Below are positions 1-8,886 of a stretch of 64,000 nt of DNA, one piece after another. Each line of letters starts with the position of its first letter. The first letter of the stretch is position 1. The position numbers were made by a program, and so were the translations under genes. This stretch comes from an uncultured Paracoccaceae bacterium (lineage in GTDB: Bacteria; Pseudomonadota; Alphaproteobacteria; Rhodobacterales; Rhodobacteraceae): positions 194,501 to 258,500 of the forward strand of contig CANLNT010000002.1 in the NCBI GenBank assembly GCA_947492825.1. Reading direction: 5' to 3'. The notes below the pieces were generated by a model that ran no database searches, had not been told where the DNA came from, and saw only the letters and a program-made list of their open reading frames with translations.

Positions 1-315
1 TTCGCGCAGCATGGCGAGGAAGCGGGCGACGACCTCGATCAGGGTCAGGCGTTCGTGGGCGATGACGCGCTTTTCATGCATCAGCGATGTACCAAGCACA
101 GATTTCAATGCGCGCATGAATCGCCCCTCGCGCCCGTCGATCAAGGCGCGGTTGGCCGCGTTGCCAAACAGCGTGATCTTGCGGTCGGGGTCAAAAAACA
201 CGGATGTCGGCAGGGTCGTCTCACCTCCTTCAACCGGGATCAGAAAGGGACGGTCGCCCGCCATCACGCCTGCGGCGGTGTTCGAGGTGCCAAAGTCGAT
301 GCCAAGCCGTGCCAT
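1..315 (-). CDS. Hsp70/DnaK-family (YegD-like) protein, N-terminal part
   Basis: Partial gene whose first 105 codons lie in the window and whose remainder runs off the left edge. The start at 315 gives MARLGIDFGTSNTAAGV, the phosphate-1 motif of the actin/Hsp70 ATPase fold. A GNAANRAL segment follows, as in YegD-type Hsp70 proteins, which usually lack a standard substrate-binding domain. A chaperone-like ATPase role is a family inference; client and partner are unknown. It is divergent from the P-loop gene at 385 with about 70 bases between. Only the N-terminus can be judged, so subfamily assignment is tentative. Confidence 0.8.
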   Translation of the reverse strand, partial: MARLGIDFGTSNTAAGVMAGDRPFLIPVEGGETTLPTSVFFDPDRKITLFGNAANRALIDGREGRFMRALKSVLGTSLMHEKRVIAHERLTLIEVVARFLAMLRE

Positions 316-384
316 TGTCGCGATTCCTCTTTGCGGGAGGGCGGCAATAAGATATCGCGGTCGATCTGACAAGCGGAGGTTCAG

Positions 385-894
385 ATGAAACGGGTCATGA
401 TCGTGGGCGGGCCGGGATCAGGCAAGAGCACTTTGGCGCGCTGGCTGGGTGCGCAAACCGGGCTGCCGGTGCATCATATGGATCACATCCACCATCTGCC
501 CAACTGGGAGCCGCGCCCGATGACGGAAAAGCACGCGATGGCCCATGCGGTTGAAGCGCAAGAGGCCTGGGTGTTCGAGGGTGGCATGTCATCGACCTAT
601 GACACCCGTGCAGCGCGGGCGGATACGCTGATCTGGCTGGACCTGCCTGTAGGGCTGCGGTTCTGGCGGGTGGTCAAGCGATTATGGCAATCCTACGGAC
701 AGCGCCGCCCGGATATGGCCGAGGGCTGCGTTGAAACGGTTGGGGCGCACACTTGGGAGTTCTTTGTCTGGATTTTCCAGACACGGGTCAGCCAGCGCAA
801 CAGGATCGCGCGCATGGTGGCAGAGCATCCGCATCTGACCGTGCATCATTTGCGGTCGCGGGCAGAGGTTGCGGACTTCATGGCAAGCGCCTAA
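385..894 (+). CDS. P-loop nucleotide kinase-like (adenylate kinase/topology-modulation type)
   Basis: 169 residues. A Walker A motif GGPGSGKST sits at residues 8-16, followed by a histidine-rich HHMDHIHH segment and a basic C-terminal half with a WRVVKRLWQSYGQRRP stretch that could form the LID. This layout matches small P-loop proteins annotated as topology modulation protein or adenylate kinase FlaR-like, which resemble nucleoside or shikimate kinases. The substrate is unknown. The gene precedes nicotinamidase by 23 bases on the same strand and may be co-transcribed with it. The ATP-binding fold is secure; the reaction is not. Confidence 0.8.
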   Translation: MKRVMIVGGPGSGKSTLARWLGAQTGLPVHHMDHIHHLPNWEPRPMTEKHAMAHAVEAQEAWVFEGGMSSTYDTRAARADTLIWLDLPVGLRFWRVVKRLWQSYGQRRPDMAEGCVETVGAHTWEFFVWIFQTRVSQRNRIARMVAEHPHLTVHHLRSRAEVADFMASA

Positions 895-917
895 CCCTAG
901 ACCCAAAGGAGAATGCC

Positions 918-1511
918 ATGTCTGACGCTTTGATCGTGATTGATGTCCAGAATGACTTTTGCCCCGGCGGTGCGCTCGCCGTGGCGGGCGGCGACGAAAT
1001 TGTCGATGGGATCAATGCCCTGATGGCAGATTTCGACAGTGTGATCCTGACGCAGGATTGGCACCCGGCGGGGCATTCGTCATTTGCGTCGTCACATCCG
1101 GGTGCAGCACCTATGAGCGTCACCGAGATGCCGTACGGGCCGCAGGTGTTGTGGCCGGATCATTGCATCCAAGGGACAACAGGTGCCGCGTTTCACGCGG
1201 GCCTGCGTACCGATGGTGATCTGATCATTCGCAAGGGGTTCAACCCCGCGATTGATAGCTATTCGGCATTTTTCGAGAATGACCACTCTACCCCGACGGG
1301 GCTGGAAGGGTATCTGCGCACACGTGGGATTTCGCGGCTGACGATGGTTGGCCTCGCGCTGGATTTCTGCGTGAATTATTCGGCTGAGGATGCGGCCAAG
1401 CTGGGGTTCGACGTCACGGTGCGGCGCGATCTGACGCGGGCGATTGATTTTGATGGCTCGCTTGCGGCTGCGCTGAAAGGGATGGCGGACGCGGGCGTCA
1501 CCGTCGCGTGA
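918..1511 (+). CDS. pncA: Nicotinamidase
   Basis: Hydrolyses nicotinamide to nicotinate and ammonia in the NAD salvage pathway (cytosolic). The 197-residue protein has the isochorismatase-fold triad Asp9 (IVIDVQNDF), Lys106 (RKGFN) and Cys151 (ALDFCVNYSAEDA), plus metal ligands Asp47, His49 and His82 (TQDWHP, PDHC). The ATG at 918 is chosen because AAAGGA lies at about 905-910 and residue 1 matches family starts; a longer in-frame reading from 753 overlaps the previous gene and is rejected. Its stop overlaps the LysR start by GTGA, so the two are probably translationally coupled. Confidence 0.93.
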   Translation: MSDALIVIDVQNDFCPGGALAVAGGDEIVDGINALMADFDSVILTQDWHPAGHSSFASSHPGAAPMSVTEMPYGPQVLWPDHCIQGTTGAAFHAGLRTDGDLIIRKGFNPAIDSYSAFFENDHSTPTGLEGYLRTRGISRLTMVGLALDFCVNYSAEDAAKLGFDVTVRRDLTRAIDFDGSLAAALKGMADAGVTVA

Positions 1512-2365
1512 ACATCACGCTGAAACAGCTTGAGGCGTTTGTCTGGGTCGCGGACCTGCGCAGTTTCAACAAGGCCGCCGAACGGTTGGCAACGACGCAG
1601 CCCAATATCTCTGGCCGGATTGCCAAGCTTGAGGGCTTGCTGGGCGGTCGGCTGCTGGACCGCGATACGATGCAGGTCACGCCCTTGGGCGCGCGGATGC
1701 TGAAGCGAGCGCGCGATGTGCTGGCGGCGATGGATGCGCTGGTGGTCGAAAGCGGCGAGGCGGGGCTATACGATGGCGTGCTGCGGCTGGGCGTGACCGA
1801 AATGGTTGCCGAAACCTGGCTGCGGGCGTTTTTGGTGCGGTTGGCTGATGCCTTTCCCAAGATGGATGTAGAACTGACTGTGGATTTCTCTGCTGCGCTT
1901 GAAAAGCGGCTGGCGGAACGGGCGATTGATCTGGCCCTTCAGAATGCACCATTTCAACGCGCGATGTCTGGAGAGGTCGCGCTGGGCACTTATCCGATGG
2001 TTTGGGTGGCTGCCCCCGGCGTGACAGAGGTGGCAGGTCAGCCGGTGCTGACCCATGGGCGCGACACGATCCTGTTCCAGCAGATCGCGGCGCATTTTGC
2101 GGCGCAAGGTGGTGCTGCCGTCAGGTTGGTGCCGTCCAGCAATCTGGCCACAGGACTGCTGATGGCAATGGACGGGCGCGGCGTGACCGTGGTGCCAGAA
2201 GCGATGGCGCGCGGGGCGCTGGCGGCGGGCAAGTTGGTCCAGATCGACTATGGTTGGGCGCCAGAACCGTTGCGGTTTTTCGCCCGCTACGATGCCGAAC
2301 GCACCCAGGCCGCAGTGGCGCAGTCTGCTGCAATTGCGTTGGACACAGCCAATCATTTTTCCTGA
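1508..2365 (+). CDS. LysR-family transcriptional regulator
   Basis: 285 residues starting at a GTG that overlaps the pncA stop. The N-terminal winged helix-turn-helix (LKQLEAFVWVADLRSFNKAAE, ISGRIAKLE) is typical of LysR, followed by a periplasmic-binding-like effector domain (GVLRLGVTEMVAETW). LysR proteins usually bind a small metabolite and control neighbouring genes. The next gene, hyuA, starts about 75 bases downstream on the same strand, so this protein is the natural candidate regulator of the 2441-9723 catabolic run. Effector and operator cannot be read from the sequence. Confidence 0.9.
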   Translation: MNITLKQLEAFVWVADLRSFNKAAERLATTQPNISGRIAKLEGLLGGRLLDRDTMQVTPLGARMLKRARDVLAAMDALVVESGEAGLYDGVLRLGVTEMVAETWLRAFLVRLADAFPKMDVELTVDFSAALEKRLAERAIDLALQNAPFQRAMSGEVALGTYPMVWVAAPGVTEVAGQPVLTHGRDTILFQQIAAHFAAQGGAAVRLVPSSNLATGLLMAMDGRGVTVVPEAMARGALAAGKLVQIDYGWAPEPLRFFARYDAERTQAAVAQSAAIALDTANHFS

Positions 2366-2440
2366 TCGTAATCATTAAATCAAATAATTCGACGCGATAG
2401 CCACCGGCGATTACCTTGCCATCAACCAAGGGAGCACGTG

Positions 2441-4516
2441 ATGACCTATCGTTTGGGCGTTGATATTGGCGGCACATTTACGGATGTGGTGTTGGAGGGG
2501 CCGGACGGTCTGACCTCGACCAAGGTGCTGACGACGTATGCCGCACCTGAGAACGCGATCATCGACGGGTTGCAACAAGTCTGCAGCAAGGCGGGGATTG
2601 CGGCGGATCAGATCAGCCAGATCATTCACGGTACAACGCTGGCGACCAACGCGCTGATCGAGCGGCGCGGGGCGAAAACGGCGCTGATCACGACCGAAGG
2701 GTTTCGTGATGTAATCGAGATGCGCACCGAAAGCCGGTTTGAACAATACGATCTGAACCTTACACTGCCGGAACCGCTGTTGCCGAGGCAATCGCGTTTC
2801 ACGGTTGCAGGCCGGATTGATGCCAAAGGGCAGGAACTGGTGCCGATGGACCGCGCTGGCATTGAGGCGGTTGTCGATCAGATCGCGCGCGCGGGCTACG
2901 AAAGCGTCGCGGTGGGGCTTATTCATTCCTATCTTAACGACGCGCATGAACAGATGGTCCGCGAAGTTCTGGCCGAAAAACTGCCGGAAGTGATGGTGTC
3001 GCTGTCATCGGAAGTCAGCCCCCAGATGCGCGAATACGAACGGTTCAACACGGTCTGCGCAAATGCCTATATCAAGCCGCTGATGAAGTCCTATCTAGGC
3101 CGGCTGAAGGGACGGTTGGCCGAGGTTGGCGCAGGCTGCCCCATCTTTCTGATGCATTCGGGTGGCGGGATCATTTCGATAGAATCCGCCGCCGAATTCC
3201 CGGTGCGCTTGGTCGAAAGCGGCCCGGCGGGCGGGGCGGTTTTTGCCGCAACGCTGGCGCAGCGGTTCGGGTTGGACAAGGTGCTGTCGTTCGACATGGG
3301 CGGGACCACGGCCAAGATTTGCCTGATCCGCGACCAGCAGCCCAAGACAGCACGCGTGTTTGAAGTCGCGCGGACATATCGGTTCAAAAAGGGATCAGGG
3401 ATGCCAATCTCGATCCCGGTGATTGATATGGTCGAGATTGGCGCAGGCGGTGGATCGTTGGCACATGTGGATGCGATGCGGCAAATCCGTGTCGGTCCGG
3501 AAAGTGCCGGGTCCGAACCGGGACCCGCGTGTTATGGACGGGGCGGCGCGAAACCAGCGGTTACCGATGCGGATCTGGTGCTGGGCAAGCTCGACCCCGA
3601 TAGCTTTGCAGGCGGGTCAATCACTTTGGACGCAGACGCATCGGGGGCCGCTTTGGACGCGGTGATCGGCGACACACTGGATATGGACGCGACCGAGGCG
3701 GCGTTTGGGCTGGCCGAGGTTGTGGACGAGAATATGGCCAACGCCGCGCGTGTCCATGCGGTCGAGAACGGCGAGGATTTGGCGGACTACACGATGATTG
3801 CCTTTGGCGGCGCGGCCCCGCTTCATGCGGGGCGGTTATGCGAGAAGCTGGGTGTGCAGCGGTTGTTGGTGCCAGAGGGGGCAGGTGTCGGGTCGGCCAT
3901 CGGGTTCCTGCGCGCGCCGTTCAGCTTTGAGGCGAACCGCAGTGTTTATATGAAACTGTCGGATTTCGATCCGGGACGGGTCGAGGCGTTGCTTGCAGAA
4001 CTGGCCGAAGAGGCGACAGCCTTTGTCCGGTCATGTGACGCAGACGCCCACATCGGGCGTGAATACAAGGCCTACATGCGCTACACCGGGCAAGGCTGGG
4101 AGATCCCGATTGACTTGACCGAAGCGCAAGCGCGCGCCCCGGATGCGGTGACGTTTCAGCAGTTGTTCGAGGCGGACTACACCGCGCTTTTTGGAAGGCC
4201 TGTGGCGGGTTTGGACGTGGAAATTACAGTTTGGGCCGTGAATGCGGCGACCCCCAAGCTCGAAGTGCCCAAGGTTGGCGCGATGGGTGCTGCCGGGGCG
4301 GCAAAGGTCAGCGGTACACGTAAGCTGTTTGATCCCGCGTTGGGCACGACCGCGCAGGCGCAGGTTGTCGCACGCGGCGATCTTGCCGGCGCCGCCGTTG
4401 ATGGCCCCGCAGTCGTGACGGAGGATGAAACGACCATTGTAGTGCCGGCAAGCCGGGTTGCAAAGGGATGGCCAGACGGCACGATCGAGGTCACCGTAAG
4501 GGAGGGTCAGGCATGA
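2441..4516 (+). CDS. hyuA: Hydantoinase/oxoprolinase subunit A
   Basis: 691 residues. The N-terminus carries the actin-like ATP-binding signature GVDIGGTFTDVV, then IHGTTLATNALIERRGA, and a second phosphate loop DMGGTTAKICLI, all typical of HyuA/N-methylhydantoinase A/5-oxoprolinase alpha subunits, which use ATP to open cyclic amides. The ATG at 2441 is preferred to the adjacent GTG at 2438 because GGAG (2431-2434) is then six bases away. The stop overlaps the HyuB start by ATGA, as expected for subunits of one complex. Substrate could be a hydantoin, oxoproline, lactam or related ring; sequence alone does not decide. Confidence 0.92.
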   Translation: MTYRLGVDIGGTFTDVVLEGPDGLTSTKVLTTYAAPENAIIDGLQQVCSKAGIAADQISQIIHGTTLATNALIERRGAKTALITTEGFRDVIEMRTESRFEQYDLNLTLPEPLLPRQSRFTVAGRIDAKGQELVPMDRAGIEAVVDQIARAGYESVAVGLIHSYLNDAHEQMVREVLAEKLPEVMVSLSSEVSPQMREYERFNTVCANAYIKPLMKSYLGRLKGRLAEVGAGCPIFLMHSGGGIISIESAAEFPVRLVESGPAGGAVFAATLAQRFGLDKVLSFDMGGTTAKICLIRDQQPKTARVFEVARTYRFKKGSGMPISIPVIDMVEIGAGGGSLAHVDAMRQIRVGPESAGSEPGPACYGRGGAKPAVTDADLVLGKLDPDSFAGGSITLDADASGAALDAVIGDTLDMDATEAAFGLAEVVDENMANAARVHAVENGEDLADYTMIAFGGAAPLHAGRLCEKLGVQRLLVPEGAGVGSAIGFLRAPFSFEANRSVYMKLSDFDPGRVEALLAELAEEATAFVRSCDADAHIGREYKAYMRYTGQGWEIPIDLTEAQARAPDAVTFQQLFEADYTALFGRPVAGLDVEITVWAVNAATPKLEVPKVGAMGAAGAAKVSGTRKLFDPALGTTAQAQVVARGDLAGAAVDGPAVVTEDETTIVVPASRVAKGWPDGTIEVTVREGQA

Positions 4517-6210
4517 GCACCGTTGCAAACCAGGTGATGTGGAACCGCTTGATCTCCATTGTTGAAGAACAGGCGCAGGCCTTGGTGCGCACGGCCTTTT
4601 CAACATCCGTGCGAGAGGCGGGTGATCTGTCTGCGGGTGTCTACGACGTGCGCGGGCAGATGCTGGCGCAGGCAGTCACCGGCACGCCTGGGCATGTGAA
4701 CGCGATGGCCGATGCGGTGGCGCATTTCATCCGCCGGATCGGCGCGGACACAATGGCCGAGGGTGACGTTTATATCACCAATGATCCGTGGGAAGGCACC
4801 GGACATCTTCACGATATCACCGTCGTCACACCGTCCTTTCATAAGGGTGCGATGGTCGGGTTTTTCGCGTGCACCGCGCATATCGTCGACATTGGCGGTC
4901 GCGGCTTTGGCGCGGATGCCGCGAGCGTCTACGAAGAAGGGCTTTATCTGCCGATCATGCGGCTGATGGATCGCGGCGCGGTGGATGAGACCCTGATCCG
5001 CATCATTCGCGGCAACGTGCGCGAGCCGGATCAGTTGGTAGGCGATATCTATGCGTTGGCGACCTGCAACGAGATCGGTCATCGGCGGCTGGTCGAGATG
5101 ATGGAAGAATTTGCGCTGGACGATCTGGAAGGGATCGGCTGGTTCATCCTTGAAAATTCCCGCCGCGCCACAATTGAGCGGATCAATGCCCTGCCTCGCG
5201 CGCAGGCCGAAGGCGCGATGCGGATTGACGGATTTGACGCGCCGATAAATTTGGTCGTGCAACTATCACTGGAAGACGACCGCGTTGTTTGCACGTTTGA
5301 TGGCACAAGCCCTGTCGACAAGAAGGGTATCAATGTGCCGCTGGTCTATACCAAGGCCTACGCCTGTTATGCGCTGAAATGCGCGATTGCACCTGAGATC
5401 CCGAACAATGCCGCCTCTCTCGCACCGTTTGAGATTTCTGCGCCAGAGGGGTCAATCCTGAATGCGGTGCACCCTGCCCCGGTGGCTTTGCGGCATGTGA
5501 TTGGGCACATGGTGCCGGATACGGTTTATGATGCTCTTGATAAGATCCTGCCCGGCGTCGTGCCTGCCGAAGGGGCCGGGACGCTGTGCAATTTTCAGGT
5601 GTCATTGCGGCCCCGCACCGATGGTGTGGCCGCGCCAGATGCGGTGCGGTCCGAGGTGCTGACCTTCAATTCTGGCGGATCAGGCGCGCGGCCGAGCCTG
5701 GACGGGATGAGCGCGACAGCGTTTCCGTCAGGCGTGATGACGATGCCGATTGAAGCCACGGAACACGCGGGCCCGGTCATCATCTGGCGCAAGGAGTTGC
5801 GGCCTGATTCCGGCGGTGCGGGGCAGTATCGCGGGGGGCTTGGGCAGTTCATGGAAGTCGGCGCGCAGGAGGGTCATGAGTTTGACTTTCAAGCGATGTT
5901 TGACCGCGTAGATTTCCCGGCGCGGGGCCGTCAGGGTGGTGCCGAGGGCGCGCCGACCACAATCGCCCGGAGCGATGGTGCCGCGATGCGCGGCAAGGGC
6001 AAGCAGTTCGTGCCACACGGCGCGCGCGTGATGCTCGCCTTTCCCGGCGGTGCAGGCTACGGCGCGGTCGCCGATCGTGACCCGGCGCTGGTGCGGCGCG
6101 ATCTTGTGCGGGGCTACGTGACGCCCGAGGCGGCGCAGACGGAATACGGTATGGAAACGGCCGAGATCTTGGCAATCATGGATCACGTTACAAAGGGGGA
6201 GTGGACATGA
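4513..6210 (+). CDS. hyuB: Hydantoinase/oxoprolinase subunit B
   Basis: 565 residues of the HyuB/oxoprolinase beta family, partner of HyuA in ATP-dependent ring opening. Diagnostic segments are AQAVTGTPGHVNAMADAV, ITNDPWEGTGHLHD and HIVDIGGRGFGADA in the first third, holding His and Asp residues expected to bind metal, and SGGAGQYRGGLGQ near residue 440. The ATG at 4513 overlaps the hyuA stop. An earlier in-frame start at 4468 would overlap hyuA by about 49 bases and has no support. Its own stop overlaps the next gene by ATGA. Confidence 0.92.
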   Translation: MSTVANQVMWNRLISIVEEQAQALVRTAFSTSVREAGDLSAGVYDVRGQMLAQAVTGTPGHVNAMADAVAHFIRRIGADTMAEGDVYITNDPWEGTGHLHDITVVTPSFHKGAMVGFFACTAHIVDIGGRGFGADAASVYEEGLYLPIMRLMDRGAVDETLIRIIRGNVREPDQLVGDIYALATCNEIGHRRLVEMMEEFALDDLEGIGWFILENSRRATIERINALPRAQAEGAMRIDGFDAPINLVVQLSLEDDRVVCTFDGTSPVDKKGINVPLVYTKAYACYALKCAIAPEIPNNAASLAPFEISAPEGSILNAVHPAPVALRHVIGHMVPDTVYDALDKILPGVVPAEGAGTLCNFQVSLRPRTDGVAAPDAVRSEVLTFNSGGSGARPSLDGMSATAFPSGVMTMPIEATEHAGPVIIWRKELRPDSGGAGQYRGGLGQFMEVGAQEGHEFDFQAMFDRVDFPARGRQGGAEGAPTTIARSDGAAMRGKGKQFVPHGARVMLAFPGGAGYGAVADRDPALVRRDLVRGYVTPEAAQTEYGMETAEILAIMDHVTKGEWT

Positions 6211-6905
6211 AGGTTGCAATGATCACTGCAGGCGGAAGTGGCATGGGTGCGGATAGCGCACGGGCGCTGGCCGAGGCAGGTTACAAAGTTGCCATCTTGT
6301 CATCGTCCGGCAAGGGCGAAGCCTTGGCAAAGGAATTGGGGGGTGTTGGTGTCACCGGGTCGAACCAATCGACCGACGATCTGCAAAAACTGGTCGATGC
6401 TGCGATGAATCACTGGGGCCGAATTGATGTGCTGGTCAACAGCGCAGGTCACGGCCCGCGGGCGCCGGTACTGGAATTGACGGATGAGGATTGGCACACC
6501 GGCATGGATGTCTATTTCATGAACGTGGTCCGTCCGACCCGGCTTGTGACACCGATCATGCAGACACAGGGCGGCGGCGCGATTGTGAACATCAGCACTT
6601 TCGCCGCGTTTGAACCCGATCCGGTGTTCCCAACAAGTGGCGTGTTTCGCGCGGGTCTTGCCGCGTTCACCAAGCTCTTCGCGGACAAATACGCCGCCGA
6701 GAACATCCGAATGAACAATGTGTTGCCGGGGTTCATCGACAGTCTTCCTGAAAAAGAAGAATTTCGTGCCCGCGTCCCAATGGGTCGTTACGGAAAATCA
6801 AAAGAGGAAATCGGGTCGGTTGTTACCTTTCTGGCGTCCGACAGCGCAGGCTACATCACCGGGCAAAACCTGCGCGTGGATGGTGGTATCACGCGGTCGG
6901 TCTGA
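6207..6905 (+). CDS. SDR-family protein with altered catalytic motif
   Basis: 232 residues with a Rossmann fold: the cofactor loop TAGGSGMG at 7-14, NSAG at 78-81 and the catalytic-strand serine in VNISTFAAF (Ser130). The usual YxxxK active site is replaced by FRAGL, Phe147 and Leu151 standing where Tyr and Lys are expected. It may therefore be a non-standard dehydrogenase or a binding protein. Start at ATG 6207 is supported by GGGGGA at 6195-6200; a GTG at 6201 is in frame but too close. It belongs to the hyu operon by ATGA overlap. Confidence 0.85.
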   Translation: MKVAMITAGGSGMGADSARALAEAGYKVAILSSSGKGEALAKELGGVGVTGSNQSTDDLQKLVDAAMNHWGRIDVLVNSAGHGPRAPVLELTDEDWHTGMDVYFMNVVRPTRLVTPIMQTQGGGAIVNISTFAAFEPDPVFPTSGVFRAGLAAFTKLFADKYAAENIRMNNVLPGFIDSLPEKEEFRARVPMGRYGKSKEEIGSVVTFLASDSAGYITGQNLRVDGGITRSV

Positions 6906-6916
6906 AGGAGAAGATA

Positions 6917-8113
6917 ATGCAGGCACCACAGCAAAAAAGCTATGACGTCGTGATTGTGGGCGGGGCCATGTACGGATCATCTGTTGCGTGGTGGCTGTCA
7001 GAGAATGCGGATTTTAATGGCTCGGTTCTGGTTGTGGAGCGCGACCCGACGTATGAGTGGACATCAACTGCGCACACAAATTCCTGCATGCGGCAGCAGT
7101 TTTCGCGCCCTTTGAACATTTCCATTAGTCAGTTCGCTGCGGACTTCGTCAAGAACTTCCGCAGCTATATGGGCGGCGACGACCGGGTGCCGGATGTGGT
7201 GCTGCAAAGCTACGGTTATTTGTATCTGGCCGACAACGACGCGTTTGCGCAAACCCTGCGCGAAGGGCAGGCCATCCAAGAAAAGAACGGCGCTGGCACC
7301 AAGCATCTGAGCGCGGATGAGATCAAAGCGGCCTATCCGTTCTTCAACATGGACGACATCCTTGCTGGCAATCACAACCTGATCGACGAGGGCTACTTTG
7401 ACGGGAACACGCTATTTGATTGGTGGAAGCGGTCAGCCCGGGAACGCGGTGTGGAATACATCCATAATTCGGTCGTGGCGATGGACCGGCAAGGCGACAA
7501 GATTGCCAGTGTGACCTTGGACAGCGGGGAGGTGATCGCCTGCGGCACTGTGGTGAATTGCAGCGGTCCACGTGCTGTTTTGACATCTCGTATGGCCGGA
7601 ATCGAAATTCCTGTGGAACCGCGCAAGCGCTACACTTTTATTTTTGAGGCGGCAGAACCGTTGGATCGGGACCTGCCACTAACGATTGATCCCTCTGGTG
7701 TGCATATGCGGACTGACGGGGCCTATTACCTTGCAGGCTGTCCGCCGGATGATGACCCGGCCGTGGATTACGACGACTTCATGCAGGACCATTCGATCTG
7801 GGAAGAAAAGGTCTGGCCTGTGCTGGCGCATCGCGTTCCGAGCTTTGAGCGGATCAAGTTGCGGCAAAGTTGGGCGGGGCACTATGCCTATAACACATTC
7901 GACCAAAACGCGATCATTGGTCCCCATCCCGAAGTCACGAACTTCGTCTTCGTGAATGGCTTTTCCGGGCATGGGTTTCAGCAATCGCCCGCGATGGGGC
8001 GCGGCGTGGCCGAGATAATCGCGACCGGGGCCTATCAAACGCTGGACCTCACGCCGTTTTCCTTTGAACGTATCGCCAAAGGTGAACCGTTTGACGAAAA
8101 GGCCGTGATATGA
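6917..8113 (+). CDS. FAD-dependent oxidoreductase, DAO family
   Basis: 398 residues. The dinucleotide-binding start YDVVIVGGAMYGSSVAWWL identifies the D-amino acid/glycine/sarcosine oxidase superfamily, and the C-terminal FVFVNGFSGHGFQQSPAMG is the typical FAD-contacting end of this group. Such enzymes oxidise a secondary or primary amine, often an N-methyl amino acid, in the cytosol. The gene sits 11 bases after the SDR and overlaps the aldolase by ATGA. In context it may oxidise the amine freed by HyuAB ring opening; that link is inferred. Confidence 0.88.
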   Translation: MQAPQQKSYDVVIVGGAMYGSSVAWWLSENADFNGSVLVVERDPTYEWTSTAHTNSCMRQQFSRPLNISISQFAADFVKNFRSYMGGDDRVPDVVLQSYGYLYLADNDAFAQTLREGQAIQEKNGAGTKHLSADEIKAAYPFFNMDDILAGNHNLIDEGYFDGNTLFDWWKRSARERGVEYIHNSVVAMDRQGDKIASVTLDSGEVIACGTVVNCSGPRAVLTSRMAGIEIPVEPRKRYTFIFEAAEPLDRDLPLTIDPSGVHMRTDGAYYLAGCPPDDDPAVDYDDFMQDHSIWEEKVWPVLAHRVPSFERIKLRQSWAGHYAYNTFDQNAIIGPHPEVTNFVFVNGFSGHGFQQSPAMGRGVAEIIATGAYQTLDLTPFSFERIAKGEPFDEKAVI

Positions 8114-8883
8114 AGATGCCAACCAATGCTTTCAAGGCCGCGTTGAAAGCCAAGAAGAAGCAGGTCGGGCTGTGGGTGTCGACTGCCAGCCCAATGATCG
8201 CAGAGATCGTGGCCGGCGCTGGTTACGATTGGCTGTGCGTTGATATGGAACACAGCCCTGGCGACGTGATGACGGCAATGACCCAGCTACAGGCGATTGC
8301 ACCGCATACCAGCGCCATAGTGCGCCCCCCGTGGAACGACACGGTAGTGGTTAAGCGCTTGCTGGATATCGGTGCGCCGGGGCTGCTGTTCCCGATGGTT
8401 CAGACCGTGACAGAGGCCGAAGCTGCCGTGGCGGCAACGCGTTACCCACCCGAAGGTGTGCGCGGCGTGGCCGGGGCAATGCGTGGCAGTCAGTGGGGGC
8501 GCTATAGCGACTATGGCGCACGGGTTGCGGATGAAACGGTCGTGATCTTGCAGGTCGAGACATTGTCGGCGATGGCGATTGCGGACCAAATCGCAGCTGT
8601 AAACGGCGTGGACGGTGTTTTCTTTGGCCCTGCGGACATCGCGGCAGATATGGGAATGCTGGGCCAACCTTTGCACGCGGATGTCTGGGTCAAGATCATG
8701 CCGGTGGCGCAAAAGCTGATGAATCAGGGCGTGCCGGTGGGGACGTTGGTGACGGACCCGGCGTTGGCAACGGAATTGCTGAACAAGGGTTTCACCTTTG
8801 TCGCCGTTGCGACAGATACGGGGCTGCTGGCCAAAGCAGCCGACGGGCTGTTGGCACAAGTGAAGGCCGGAATGGAAGGATAA
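8110..8883 (+). CDS. HpcH/HpaI-family class II aldolase
   Basis: 257 residues of the HpcH/HpaI aldolase family, metal-dependent enzymes that release pyruvate or a similar ketoacid from 2-keto-4-hydroxy acids. The signatures are GYDWLCVDMEHSPGD near residue 40, a metal-site glutamate in LQVETLSAM, and FFGPADIAADMG with a metal-site aspartate. Length is normal for the family. The start overlaps the oxidase stop; an internal ATG at 8116 is possible. Its place next to a uronate-dehydrogenase-like gene suggests a sugar-acid-like or hydroxy-ketoacid intermediate. Confidence 0.88.
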   Translation: MKMPTNAFKAALKAKKKQVGLWVSTASPMIAEIVAGAGYDWLCVDMEHSPGDVMTAMTQLQAIAPHTSAIVRPPWNDTVVVKRLLDIGAPGLLFPMVQTVTEAEAAVAATRYPPEGVRGVAGAMRGSQWGRYSDYGARVADETVVILQVETLSAMAIADQIAAVNGVDGVFFGPADIAADMGMLGQPLHADVWVKIMPVAQKLMNQGVPVGTLVTDPALATELLNKGFTFVAVATDTGLLAKAADGLLAQVKAGMEG

Positions 8884-8886
8884 ACA

